Shown here: piece after piece, positions 1-11,733 of the stretch
Position numbering within the stretch: position 1 is the first letter of the stretch
How the letters are laid out: every line of letters starts with the position of its first letter
Assembly (NCBI RefSeq): GCF_000725495.1
Contig: NZ_KL647042.1
Span: forward strand, 1-64,000
Source: Streptomyces aureus
GTDB taxonomy: Bacteria; Actinomycetota; Actinomycetes; Streptomycetales; Streptomycetaceae
Length of the DNA: 64,000 nucleotides
Direction of reading: 5' to 3'
Position numbers and translations under genes: made by a program
Notes under the pieces: model-generated
The model's database searches: none
What the model was told of the DNA's origin: nothing
What the model saw: the letters and a program-made list of their open reading frames with translations, nothing else

Positions 1-138
1 CCCGTCTCCCCCTCCCCCGTGCGTCCCCCATCGCTCTCAGTTTGCTGTGAGTCCCCCCGGAACGGCCTCGTTCAGAGCCGCCTCAGAGGTTCACCGAGCA
101 CAGTTTCCACCCGGACCGCAAGAAAGCAGGACGGACGG

Positions 139-1497
139 ATGACGACGCTGTACGAGCGGGCCGACCCGCGCACGACACGAGGACGCGGGCGGCCCCGGCC
201 CTCCCCCGCGGGACCGCTGCTCGCCCTGCTGTGGGCGGGAGCGGCCGGGGTCCTCGCCCTCTGGTGGGCCGACACCCGCTCGGTGGTGGGCGCGGCCGGC
301 TGGCTGACCGACGCCGGACGGATCGCGGGACTGCTCTGCGGCTACGCCTGCGCCGTCCTGGTGGCGCTGATGGCCCGGGTCCCGCTCCTGGAGCGGCGCG
401 TCGGCTCCGACCGGGTGGCCCGCTGGCACGCCATGGCCGGCCGGTACACGATCTGTCTGCTGGTCGCGCACGTCACGCTGATCCTGTTCGGCTACGCCGC
501 CCAGGACGGGACGGGCGTCGTCCACGAGACGCTCAGCGTGGTGTTCGACTATCCGGACATGCTCAAGGCCACGGCCGGGACCGTCATCCTGTTCGCCGTC
601 GGGATCACGTCGGCACGCCTGGCCCGCCGCCGGATCAGCCACGAGTTCTGGTACTACGTGCACCTGCTGACGTACGCGGCGGTCTTCCTGGCCTTCTTCC
701 ACCAGCTCGCGCTCGGCTCCGACTTCGTGGGCAACGCGGCGGCGCGGGCCGCCTGGTACGCCCTGTACCTCGGTACGGCCGCGCTCGTCGTGTGGTTCCG
801 GCTGCTCGCCCCGGTGCGCCTCAACCGGCGCCACCGGCTGCGGGTGGAGTCGGTGCACCGGGAGTCGCCCGGGGTCTTCTCGGTGGTGATCCGCGGGGAG
901 CGGCTGGACGAACTGGACGCGCGGCCGGGTCAGTTCTTCCGCTGGCGGTTCCTCGCGGACGGCATGCGGTGGACGTCGACGCCGTATTCGCTGTCGGCGC
1001 CGCCCCGGCCGGACCTGATGCGGATCACGGTGAAGGCGCTCGGCGACCACAGCGCGGCCGTGGGAACGCTGCGCCCCGGTACCCGGGTGTGGGCGGAGGG
1101 TCCCTACGGCTCGCTGACCGCGGACCGCAGTACGTCCTCGAAGGCCCTGCTGATCGCGGGCGGTGTCGGCATCACCCCGCTGCGCGCCCTGTTCGAGACC
1201 CTGCCCGGCCGGGTCACGCTCCTCTACCGGGCGCGCTCCGCGGAGGACCTGGCGCTGGGCGGGGAGCTGGAGGACATCGCGCGCTGGCGCGGTGCCCGCG
1301 TCCTGTACGCGCTCAACGGCGCCGACGGCAGCCGCCCGCGGTTCACCGCCGAGTCCCTGCGCCGGGCCGTACCGGACGTCGCCGAGCACGACGTCTATCT
1401 CTGCGGGCCCCCGGCGATGGCCCGGGACCTGTACGGGGCGCTGCGCGAGGCAGGCGTACCCGACCGCCGTATCCACCACGAGTCGTTCGAGCTGTGA
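139..1497 (+). CDS. Ferric-reductase-like transmembrane flavoprotein, copy 1
   Basis: Predicted membrane flavocytochrome of 452 residues that would move electrons from cytosolic NAD(P)H through FAD and two hemes to the outer face. The N-terminal half has about six membrane segments with histidine pairs H97/H175 and H111/H188; spacings of 14 and 13 residues are typical of bis-heme FRE/NOX proteins. The C-terminal half has an FAD motif (RWTSTPYSLS, 277-286) and a nucleotide-binding glycine motif (AGGVGITP, about 340-347), ending HHESFEL. The ATG at 139 follows a purine-rich stretch; an upstream in-frame extension to 19 looks non-coding. It is the first gene of a five-gene same-strand cluster, 7 bp before an FMN-binding partner. 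Family assignment is firm; the electron acceptor is inferred from the neighbours. Confidence 0.88.
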   Translation: MTTLYERADPRTTRGRGRPRPSPAGPLLALLWAGAAGVLALWWADTRSVVGAAGWLTDAGRIAGLLCGYACAVLVALMARVPLLERRVGSDRVARWHAMAGRYTICLLVAHVTLILFGYAAQDGTGVVHETLSVVFDYPDMLKATAGTVILFAVGITSARLARRRISHEFWYYVHLLTYAAVFLAFFHQLALGSDFVGNAAARAAWYALYLGTAALVVWFRLLAPVRLNRRHRLRVESVHRESPGVFSVVIRGERLDELDARPGQFFRWRFLADGMRWTSTPYSLSAPPRPDLMRITVKALGDHSAAVGTLRPGTRVWAEGPYGSLTADRSTSSKALLIAGGVGITPLRALFETLPGRVTLLYRARSAEDLALGGELEDIARWRGARVLYALNGADGSRPRFTAESLRRAVPDVAEHDVYLCGPPAMARDLYGALREAGVPDRRIHHESFEL

Positions 1498-1504
1498 GGC
1501 CGCC

Positions 1505-2029
1505 GTGCACGCCCTGAAGAAGAACCGTCCGCTGCGCCGGGTGACGCTGGCGGCCGCCACCACGGTCACCGGTTTCGTCCTGCTGCTGTCCCTGAAGCCG
1601 CACACCCCGCCGACGCCGGCCGAGGCCTCGTCGTCGGTGGGCCGTTCCTCCACCGCGTCCCCGGGCGACTCCTCCGGGAACTCCTCGGGAAGCGGCTCGG
1701 GAAGCAGCTCAGGGGGTTCGTCCGGAACGTCCGGGGGCTCGAAGAGCACGGGGACCCACACCGTCACCGGCGATACGGTGCAGACCCGTTGGGGTCCGGT
1801 CCAGGTGCGGATCACGCTGAAGGACGGCCGGATCACCGAGTCCGCCGCGGTCGCCTATCCTTCGGACAATCCCCGGGACCAGGAGATCAACAGTTACGCG
1901 ATTCCCCAGCTCAGGCGCGAGACCCTGGCCGCGCAGAGTGCGCAGATCGACTCCGTTTCCGGCGCCACCTACACCAGCGACGGATACAAGCAGTCACTTC
2001 AGTCGGCACTCGACTCGGCAGGTCTCTGA
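1505..2029 (+). CDS. Exported FMN-binding domain protein, single domain
   Basis: Small exported flavoprotein of 174 residues. The N-terminus is a signal or anchor segment (residues 10-30) preceded by a twin arginine (LRR), then a Ser/Gly-rich linker (about 40-85), then one FMN-binding domain of the NqrC/RnfG type. The covalent flavin site is the SGAT motif, with T155 as predicted acceptor of phosphoester-linked FMN placed by ApbE. GTG at 1505 lies 7 bp after the stop of the upstream reductase, so the two are very likely co-translated. It probably accepts electrons from that reductase outside the membrane. Family knowledge supports the flavinylation; the final acceptor is unknown. Confidence 0.87.
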   Translation: MHALKKNRPLRRVTLAAATTVTGFVLLLSLKPHTPPTPAEASSSVGRSSTASPGDSSGNSSGSGSGSSSGGSSGTSGGSKSTGTHTVTGDTVQTRWGPVQVRITLKDGRITESAAVAYPSDNPRDQEINSYAIPQLRRETLAAQSAQIDSVSGATYTSDGYKQSLQSALDSAGL

Positions 2030-2112
2030 ACGCACGGGCGTCGTGGACCGTATCTCTGGGCCAGGGGGCCACTCCCCTCACCCCGTCTCTCCAGGACGAA
2101 CACGGAGGAACC

Positions 2113-3492
2113 GTGTCCACGATCGCCGGTGGTCGCGCCGCGCGGCGCCAGACCATGCGCCGAATCCGCCCTCGCCGCTCGCCCGCCGTCCCGCTGTTGA
2201 TCGCCGTCTGGGCCGGCGCCGCCGCCGTCCTGTGGCTGTGGTGGAACAACACCCCGTCCATCGCGGACAACGACGGCAGGATCCTCAACGCCGGCCGTAT
2301 CACCGGGCTGCTGGCGGGCTATCTGATGGCCCTGGTGGTCCTGCAGATGGCCCGCGTCCCGGCCCTCGAACGCCGGGTGGGATCCGACCGGGTGGCGCGC
2401 TGGCACGCCATGACCGGCCGCTACACCATCTGCCTGGTCCTCGCCCATCTCTTCCTGACGATGTGGGGCTACGCCCTGCAGTCCGGGAAGGGGCTCGGCG
2501 GGATCGTGCAGCAGACCGTCGACTCGGTCAACCAGCTGCCCGACATGGGCAAGGCGGCGATCGGCACGGGTCTGCTGGTGCTGATCGGGTTCATCTCCGT
2601 CGGCTGGCTCCGCCGGCTGATCCCGTACGACACCTGGTACCACGTCCACCTGCTGACGTACGCGGCGGTGTTCCTGACGTTCTGGCACCAGCTCTCCACC
2701 GGCAACGACTTCGCGGTGGAGCCCATCGCGAAGACGGTCTGGTACGGGCTCTACGGCTCGGTGACGGCCCTGGTCCTGTGGTACCGAATCCTTTCTCCGA
2801 TCCGGCTGAACCTGAAGCACCAGATGCGGGTCCAGGCGGTCATCGAGGAGACGCCCGGCATCGTGTCGGTGCTGATCAGCGGGCGCAAGCTGCACCGGAT
2901 GGGCGCGGAGGCGGGGCAGTTCTTCCGCTGGCGCTTCCTGGCCCCCGGGATGCGGTTCAGCTCCCACCCGTACTCGCTCTCCGCGTCCCCCCGCCCCAAC
3001 ATGCTGCGCATCACCGTGAAGGCGATCGGTGACCACAGCGCCGCGCTGCGGGACCTGGAGCCGGGCACCCGGGTCTGGGCCGAGGGCCCGTACGGCGCCC
3101 TGACGGCCGGCAAGCGCAGCCAGGGCAAGGTGCTCCTGGTGGCGGGCGGCGTCGGCATCACCCCGATGCGGACGCTGTTCGAGACCCTGCCCGGCGCGTC
3201 GGGCGACCTCACGCTGCTCTACCGGGCCAACACCACGCAGGATCTGGCCCTGTGGGACGAACTGGCCGCCATCTCCAAGGAGCGCGGGGCGCGTCTGATG
3301 TACGCGGTGAACAGCCCCGACGGCGAGCGTCCGGACATCTCCGCGGACTCGCTGCGCCGGAAGCTGCCGGACATAGACGACCACGACGTCTTCATGTGCG
3401 GGCCGCCCGGCTTCGCCCAGGAGGTGTACGCGGCACTGCGCGGCGCGGGGGTCCCCGCCCGCCGCATCCATCACGAGTCGTTCGAGATGTGA
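2113..3492 (+). CDS. Ferric-reductase-like transmembrane flavoprotein, copy 2
   Basis: Paralogue of the gene at 139-1497, 459 residues, alignable over its whole length. Shared features include the WHAM and YHVHLLTYAAVFL histidine segments, the FAD motif with PYSLS, the AGGVGITP nucleotide motif and the C-terminus HHESFEM. GTG at 2113 is preceded by a strong Shine-Dalgarno (GGAGG) about 8 nt upstream, which fixes the start; the longer in-frame reading from 1789 overlaps the preceding gene and is rejected. About 83 bp separate it from that gene, room for a secondary promoter or processing site. Like copy 1 it is followed closely by an FMN-binding protein, so the pair looks like a duplicated module. 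Confidence 0.88.
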   Translation: MSTIAGGRAARRQTMRRIRPRRSPAVPLLIAVWAGAAAVLWLWWNNTPSIADNDGRILNAGRITGLLAGYLMALVVLQMARVPALERRVGSDRVARWHAMTGRYTICLVLAHLFLTMWGYALQSGKGLGGIVQQTVDSVNQLPDMGKAAIGTGLLVLIGFISVGWLRRLIPYDTWYHVHLLTYAAVFLTFWHQLSTGNDFAVEPIAKTVWYGLYGSVTALVLWYRILSPIRLNLKHQMRVQAVIEETPGIVSVLISGRKLHRMGAEAGQFFRWRFLAPGMRFSSHPYSLSASPRPNMLRITVKAIGDHSAALRDLEPGTRVWAEGPYGALTAGKRSQGKVLLVAGGVGITPMRTLFETLPGASGDLTLLYRANTTQDLALWDELAAISKERGARLMYAVNSPDGERPDISADSLRRKLPDIDDHDVFMCGPPGFAQEVYAALRGAGVPARRIHHESFEM

Positions 3493-3511
3493 GCGACGGG
3501 AGTCAGGAACG

Positions 3512-4330
3512 ATGAAGACGAATCACCCCATCCGCCGGTTCGTGCTGGCGAGCGCCGCCACCGTGTCCGGCATCGTGCTGCTGCTGGCGCTGAAGCCGGC
3601 GACCGACCCGGCCGCAGCGTCGGCGCAGGCCGGTGCGGCCTCCCAGCAGTCGGCGGGGCAGGGGTCGCCGCAGGGCGGCACGGCCCAGCAGTCGGCCGCC
3701 GGGACCGTCCTGGGCGACGTGGTGCGGACCGAGTACGGGCCGGTCCAGGTGCAGCTGACCATGAGCGGCGGCAGGATCGCCAAGGCGGACGCGGTGCAGG
3801 CGCCCGCGGGCGGGACCAGCGACCAGAAGACCGAGCTCGCGGTGCCCAAGCTGAACCAGGAGGCCGTCGCCGCGGGCAACGCGGACATCGACAGCGTCTC
3901 CGGCGCCACGTACACCAGCGAGGGCTACAAGAAGTCCCTCCAGTCCGCGCTGGACAAGGCGAAGGCCGCGGGCGGCGCGGCGGGCTCCGCCGGGTCCTCG
4001 GGCTCCGCCGGGTCCTCCGGTTCCTCGGGCGCGGCCTCCACGGCCCCGGCCGCGCAGGCGCGGGTCGTCACCGGAACCGTGTCCGACACCCAGTACGGCC
4101 CGGTGCAGGTCCGCCTCACCCTCAGCGGCAAGAAGATCACCAAGGCCGAGGCGGTACAGGCCCCCAAGGGCGGGACCAGCGACCAGAAGACCGCCCTCGC
4201 GGTGCCCAAGCTCAACCAGGAGGCCGTCGCCGCGGGCAACGCGGACATCGACAGCGTCTCCGGCGCCACCTACACCAGCGAGGGCTACAAGAAGTCCCTC
4301 CAGTCCGCCCTGGACAAGGCCGGTGTCTGA
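3512..4330 (+). CDS. Exported protein with two tandem FMN-binding domains
   Basis: A 272-residue exported protein with a Tat-like N-terminus (IRRFVLAS, then a hydrophobic segment to about residue 30), a Gln/Ala/Gly linker, FMN-binding domain 1 (about 65-148), a Gly/Ser/Ala linker (150-182) and domain 2 (about 185-270). Each domain carries SGAT; predicted FMN-bearing threonines are T133 and T253. The domains are almost identical at DNA level: bases 3809-3960 and 4169-4320 differ at only five positions, with a period of exactly 360 bp. The ATG lies 19 bp after copy 2 of the reductase. The stop overlaps the start of apbE by 8 bp, implying translational coupling. Two flavins in one chain could act as a short electron relay. 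Confidence 0.87.
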   Translation: MKTNHPIRRFVLASAATVSGIVLLLALKPATDPAAASAQAGAASQQSAGQGSPQGGTAQQSAAGTVLGDVVRTEYGPVQVQLTMSGGRIAKADAVQAPAGGTSDQKTELAVPKLNQEAVAAGNADIDSVSGATYTSEGYKKSLQSALDKAKAAGGAAGSAGSSGSAGSSGSSGAASTAPAAQARVVTGTVSDTQYGPVQVRLTLSGKKITKAEAVQAPKGGTSDQKTALAVPKLNQEAVAAGNADIDSVSGATYTSEGYKKSLQSALDKAGV

Positions 4331-5114
4331 GCCCGCCGAGGACGCGCCGCAGGAGCTGCGTCACGCCGAGGAGGTGATGGGGACCGTCTTCTCCTTCGAC
4401 GTGCGCGGCGGTGAATCGGGCGCAGTGCGGGCGGCGTTGGAGGAGGCGATCGCCGGACTGCACCGCGTGGACGAGGTGTTCAGCACCTATCGCGAGGACA
4501 GTCAGATCTCCCGGCTGGCCCGCGGTGAGCTCACCGTCGAGGAGTGCGACCCGGAGGTCGCGGAGGTGCTCGGTCTGGGCGCCGAGGCGGAACGCGCCAG
4601 CGACGGCTGGTTCAGCACCCGGTACGAAGGACGGCTCGACCCCACCGGGATCGTGAAGGGCTGGGCGGCGGAGCGCGCCGCCGAGCGCCTCGCCGCGGCC
4701 GGGGCGAGCGGGGTGAGCGTCAACGGCGGCGGTGACGTCCAGCTGGTCGGCGTCCCCGGACCGCACCGCCCCTGGCGGGTGGGCGTCTCCGACCCGCTGC
4801 GTCCCGGCGCGCTCGCCGCGGTGATCTCCGCGGCCGGCGCCGACCGGCTGGCGGTCGCGACCTCGGGCACAGCCGAACGCGGCGCCCACATCGTCGACCC
4901 GCGCACCGGCAGGTCCGCGGTCACCGACCTGCTGGCCGTGACCGTGGTGGGCCCCCGGCTGACCTGGGTGGACGCCTGGGCGACCGCGGCCTTCGCGATG
5001 GGCTCGCGGGCGGGCCTGGACTGGCTGGAATCCCTCCCGGACGTGGAGGCCCTGCTCATCACGGCGGGCAACGAGGTCCGGTGCACGGGAGGCCTCGCCC
5101 AGCGCCTGGGCTGA
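4323..5114 (+). CDS. FAD:protein FMN transferase (ApbE family)
   Basis: ApbE-type flavin transferase, 263 residues, which moves FMN from FAD onto a Ser/Thr of the target motif in FMN-binding domains. Visible family motifs are MGTVFSFDV (19-27), FSTYREDSQISRL, DPTGIVKGWA, NGGGDV, ATSGTAERGAHIVDPRTG and DAWATAAFAMG, the last contributing the metal-binding Asp. GTG at 4323 overlaps the stop of the double FMN-domain gene. No signal peptide or lipobox is visible, unlike many ApbE proteins that act outside the membrane, so cytoplasmic modification before export of the partners is possible. Its substrates are almost certainly the two FMN-binding proteins just upstream. Confidence 0.93.
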   Translation: MSEPAEDAPQELRHAEEVMGTVFSFDVRGGESGAVRAALEEAIAGLHRVDEVFSTYREDSQISRLARGELTVEECDPEVAEVLGLGAEAERASDGWFSTRYEGRLDPTGIVKGWAAERAAERLAAAGASGVSVNGGGDVQLVGVPGPHRPWRVGVSDPLRPGALAAVISAAGADRLAVATSGTAERGAHIVDPRTGRSAVTDLLAVTVVGPRLTWVDAWATAAFAMGSRAGLDWLESLPDVEALLITAGNEVRCTGGLAQRLG

Positions 5115-5142
5115 CCCCCGGCGCCCGCGCACGTGCCGGCCG

Positions 5143-5189
5143 ACGACGGTGGAGGCGCACCCCGGAGCGGGGTGCGCCTCCACCGTCGT
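5143..5189. terminator. Bidirectional terminator between apbE and argR
   Basis: A 21-bp perfect inverted repeat (5143-5163 with 5169-5189) around a 5-base loop lies in the 82-bp gap between two convergent transcripts. There is no T-run, as is usual in Streptomyces. Position and stem length make it a good bidirectional terminator. Confidence 0.85.
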
Positions 5190-5196
5190 ACGTCAC

Positions 5197-5733
5197 TCAG
5201 TGATCGTTCTGGGCCAGCCGCAGCATATGGTCGGCCAGCGCCTGGCCGCCCGTGGCGTCGCGGCTGATCAGCATCAGGGTGTCGTCCCCCGCGATCGTGC
5301 CGAGGACGTCGTGCAGCTCCGCCTGGTCGATCGCCGAGGCGAGGAACTGCGCGGCCCCGGGCGGGGTGCGCAGCACCACGAGATTGGCCGAGGCCTCCGC
5401 GGAGATCAGCAGCTCCGCGGACAGCCTGCGCATCCGCTCCTCCTTCGCCGACTCCCCCAGCGGCGCGCGCGGGGTGCGGAACCCGCCCTCGCTCGGCACC
5501 GCGTAGATGAGGTCGCCGTCGTTGTTGCGGATCTTCACCGCGTTCAGCTCGTCGAGGTCCCGGGAGAGCGTCGCCTGGGTGACGTTCAGCCCGTCGTCGG
5601 CGAGAAGCTTCGCCAACTGGCTCTGCGAGCGCACCGGTTGCCGGTTGAGAATGTCCACGATCCGGCGGTGGCGTGCGGTGCGGGTCTGCGGCACGGCAGG
5701 CCCTGCGTGCTCGTGGTCCTGCGCCTGACTCAT
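5197..5733 (-). CDS. argR: Arginine repressor ArgR
   Basis: Hexameric arginine-sensing repressor/activator of arginine genes, 178 residues from the chosen ATG. The N-terminal winged HTH includes [14 protein letters not shown] and TQATLSRDL. The C-terminal arginine-binding and oligomerisation domain includes [14 protein letters not shown] and [12 protein letters not shown], with the GDD loop for ligand binding. It is the last gene of the argCJBDR operon, so the repressor is made with the pathway it controls. An upstream in-frame GTG at 5760 overlaps the argD stop (GTGA) and would add nine residues. I prefer the ATG at 5733 because the extra residues look unlike the family. Confidence 0.95.
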   Translation of the reverse strand: MSQAQDHEHAGPAVPQTRTARHRRIVDILNRQPVRSQSQLAKLLADDGLNVTQATLSRDLDELNAVKIRNNDGDLIYAVPSEGGFRTPRAPLGESAKEERMRRLSAELLISAEASANLVVLRTPPGAAQFLASAIDQAELHDVLGTIAGDDTLMLISRDATGGQALADHMLRLAQNDH

Positions 5734-5756
5734 CGTCGTCGTCCCATTTCCCGGGA

Positions 5757-6961
<1,205 letters not shown>

Positions 6962-6965
<4 letters not shown>

Positions 6966-7872
6966 TTCGCGTCCCCCGTTTCCTCGTCGTCCGGCACGAC
7001 CATCGTGCCGATGCCCTCGTCGGTGAAGATCTCCAGCAGGATCGAGTGCTGGACCCGGCCGTCGATGACGCGGGCGGTGGTGACGCCGTTGCGCACGGCG
7101 TGCAGACACCCCTCCATCTTCGGCACCATGCCGCTGGCCAGGTCGGGCAGCAGCTTCTCCAGCTGGGAGGCGGTCAGCCGGCTGATGACCTCGTCGCTGT
7201 CGGGCCAGTCCTCGTACAGTCCCTCGACGTCCGTGAGGACCATGAGGGTCTCGGCGTCCAGCGCGGCAGCGAGTGCCGCAGCCGCCGTATCAGCATTGAC
7301 GTTGTAGACATGTCCGTCGTCCTGGCTCCGGGCGATCGAGGAGACGACCGGGATGCGGCCGTCGGCGAGCAGGGCCTCGATCGCGCCCGTGTCGATCGCG
7401 GTGATCTCGCCCACCCGCCCGATGTCGACGAGCTGTCCGTCGATCCGGGGCCGGTGCTTGGTGGCGGTGATGGTGTGCGCGTCCTCGCCGGTGAGTCCGA
7501 CGGCGAGCGGTCCGTGCTCGTTGAGCAGTCCGACCAGCTCGCGCTGGACCTGTCCGGCCAGCACCATGCGGACGACGTCCATCGCGTCCTCGGTGGTGAC
7601 GCGCAGGCCGGCCTTGAACTCGCTGACGATGCCGTGCCGGTCGAGGGCCGCGTTGATCTGCGGGCCGCCGCCGTGCACGACGACCGGCCTGAGGCCCGCG
7701 TGGTGCAGGAAGACGATGTCCTGGGCGAAGGCCGCCTTGAGCTCGGCGTCGATCATGGCGTTGCCGCCGAACTTGACGACGACGGTCTTGCCGCGGTGGC
7801 GGGTCAGCCAGGGCAGCGCCTCGATGAGGATCTGCGCCTTGGGCAGCGCGGTGTGCTTGCGGGTCGGATTGC

Positions 7873-7876
<4 letters not shown>
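6962..7876 (-). CDS. argB: Acetylglutamate kinase
   Basis: Amino-acid kinase family enzyme, 304 residues, phosphorylating N-acetyl-L-glutamate at its gamma carboxyl, typically the arginine-inhibited committed step in actinobacteria. Motifs: [11 protein letters not shown] (ATP phosphate loop and catalytic Lys), [20 protein letters not shown] and the NVNADTAA substrate/ATP segment. The length and the N-terminal helix before the first strand fit the hexameric, arginine-sensitive type. The ATG at 7876 overlaps the argJ stop (ATGA), and its own stop overlaps the argD start. It is third in the arginine operon. Confidence 0.95.
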
Positions 7877-10105
<2,229 letters not shown>

Positions 10106-10264
10106 TCCTCTTCGAGCGGCGTCGGTGGTCACCCGGGCGTCGGGGCCGACACTTCGACACCACCCGATCGGGCCCGAAGGAAATGTGCGGGCCTGTTCGG
10201 TGAATTCCGGTCAAAGCCTGGCATCCGCCTCGCCGGGCGGCACCCGCTTGGAACCATCCCCCGC

Positions 10265-11287
10265 ATGCGTCTTTCCCGGGCTCCTCACAGAGCCCTCCTC
10301 CTCTGCGCCGCCGCGACTGTGCTCGCCGCCTGCTCCGCGTCCGGCTCCGCGGACCGGTCCGCCGGCGCTCCGGGAGCCGGCGGCGCCTCGTCCACCGTCA
10401 CGACGGACCCCCGGCGGTCCGTGGTGACCTTCACCGGGGAGACGGCGCTGGGGGCGGAGGCCGTACGGCGGACCGCGGACCGGATGCGGGCGCGGGTGAA
10501 GGCGCTGGGGCTCAAGGACGTACGCGTCGAGGAGCGTGAGGGGCGCGTCACCGTCACGGGTCCCACCGCCGACGAGAAGCGCCTGACGGAACTGGGCGCG
10601 GCCGGCCGGCTGGGCTTCCGGCCCGTCCTGGCCGAGATGTCCGTCGGTACGGCTCCGGCACCGCAGCCCTCGCCCAGCGCCTCCTCCGGACAAGGCCGTG
10701 CCGTCACCGAAGGCCTGCGTCCGCGGGCCGCCGGGTCGGCGAGCGCGAGCGCCGGGCCGGGCGCGGCCCAGGGGGGCTCAGCGGACGCGGCGCTCCAGGC
10801 GCGCTTCGCGGCGCTGGACTGCTCGGCGCGGGAGAGGCCGGCGACCGAGCGGGAGGCAGCCGCCGCCGTGCGGGACTCCGTCGTCGCCTGCGGGACGAAC
10901 GGCTCCGCCTCCGCCCCGCCCACGAAGTTCGTCCTGGGCCCGACGGCGGTGGACGGCAGTCATGTTGCCTCGGCCAGGGCCGTGTACGACAAGCAGGGCC
11001 AGGGCTGGCGCGTCCGGCTGAGTTTCGACTCCGCCGGGGCCCGGGACTTCGCGGCACTGACCGGGAGTCTGTACGTGAACACACCGCCGCAGAACGAGAT
11101 GGCCATCGTGATGGACGGCGCCGTGATCTCGGCCCCGTCCGTCAACCAGCAGCTCGGCGGCGGCGGTGCCGACATCTCCGGGAGCTTCACCCGGGAGTCC
11201 GCCGAGCAGTTCGCGGTCACCCTCGGCTCGGGCGCGCTCCCGGCACCGGTGTCGGTCGCCGAGGTGACGCGGCTCCCGCACGAATAG
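10265..11287 (+). CDS. Lipoprotein with SecD/SecF P1-head-like domain
   Basis: Predicted lipoprotein of 340 residues. The N-terminus has basic residues, a hydrophobic stretch and the lipobox LAAC at about residues 18-21. The C-terminal third reads like the periplasmic P1 head of SecD: RVRLSFDSAGARDFAALTG, VMDGAVISAPSVNQ and the tail ISGSFTRESAEQFAVTLGSGALP. No translocase membrane segments exist, so it is not SecD itself. The middle (about 130-180) is a Ser/Ala/Pro-rich linker. It is divergent from argC with 212 bp between. The start is the ATG just before a canonical signal peptide; a longer reading from 10100 runs through the argC promoter. Function unknown; domain call by pattern only. Confidence 0.7.
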   Translation: MRLSRAPHRALLLCAAATVLAACSASGSADRSAGAPGAGGASSTVTTDPRRSVVTFTGETALGAEAVRRTADRMRARVKALGLKDVRVEEREGRVTVTGPTADEKRLTELGAAGRLGFRPVLAEMSVGTAPAPQPSPSASSGQGRAVTEGLRPRAAGSASASAGPGAAQGGSADAALQARFAALDCSARERPATEREAAAAVRDSVVACGTNGSASAPPTKFVLGPTAVDGSHVASARAVYDKQGQGWRVRLSFDSAGARDFAALTGSLYVNTPPQNEMAIVMDGAVISAPSVNQQLGGGGADISGSFTRESAEQFAVTLGSGALPAPVSVAEVTRLPHE

Positions 11288-11309
11288 AGCGGTGCCGTCC
11301 GGCACCGCT
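11288..11309. terminator. Hairpin after the SecD-head-like lipoprotein gene
   Basis: A 9-bp perfect stem (11288-11296 with 11301-11309) and a 4-base loop start directly at the stop codon. There is no T-run. It may end or attenuate transcription into the next small gene 27 bp downstream. Confidence 0.55.
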
Positions 11310-11335
11310 CCCCCGAGAACCACGGAGGAACAACC

Positions 11336-11680
11336 GTGTCATCGTCGTCGTCCGCGCATTGGAGCGCGTACGAGATCTTCGCCGTCCTGTCGGGAATCAT
11401 CCTGGTCGGGGCGGCCTTCGCGCCCGGGCTCTCGGTCAAGAACCGTGCCGGGGCGGTCCTGGGCGGGGTCTTCCTCACCTGTTACGGGTGGTACGTCGCG
11501 CACCAGACGACGGGCACGTTCCAGTTCCCCGTCGTGATCTTCCTGATCCCGCCCGGTGCGCTGATCTATCTGCTCGTCAAGGCGTTCGGGCGCTCGGGCG
11601 GGCAGGCCCCGCCGCCCGGCGCGGGCGGCTCCGCGGCACCCGGGGGCGACGGACGCGGCACCCCGGGAACCGGCCTCTGA
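11336..11680 (+). CDS. Small membrane protein, unknown function
   Basis: 114-residue protein, not recognised. GTG at 11336 follows a strong Shine-Dalgarno (GGAGGAA at about 11324-11330). There are three hydrophobic segments: about 12-30 (EIFAVLSGIILVGAAFAPGL), 37-53 (GAVLGGVFLTCYGWYVA) and 62-82 (FPVVIFLIPPGALIYLLVKAF). The tail of about 30 residues is Gly/Pro/Ala-rich and probably disordered. It lies downstream of the lipoprotein in the same direction but beyond a hairpin, so it may be a separate or attenuated cistron. Codon usage is normal for the genome. Confidence 0.7.
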   Translation: MSSSSSAHWSAYEIFAVLSGIILVGAAFAPGLSVKNRAGAVLGGVFLTCYGWYVAHQTTGTFQFPVVIFLIPPGALIYLLVKAFGRSGGQAPPPGAGGSAAPGGDGRGTPGTGL

Positions 11681-11733
11681 GCCCCGGAGGGGCGCCGCGG
11701 CCGACCGTCGGCGCCACGCCCGGGGCCGACGGT

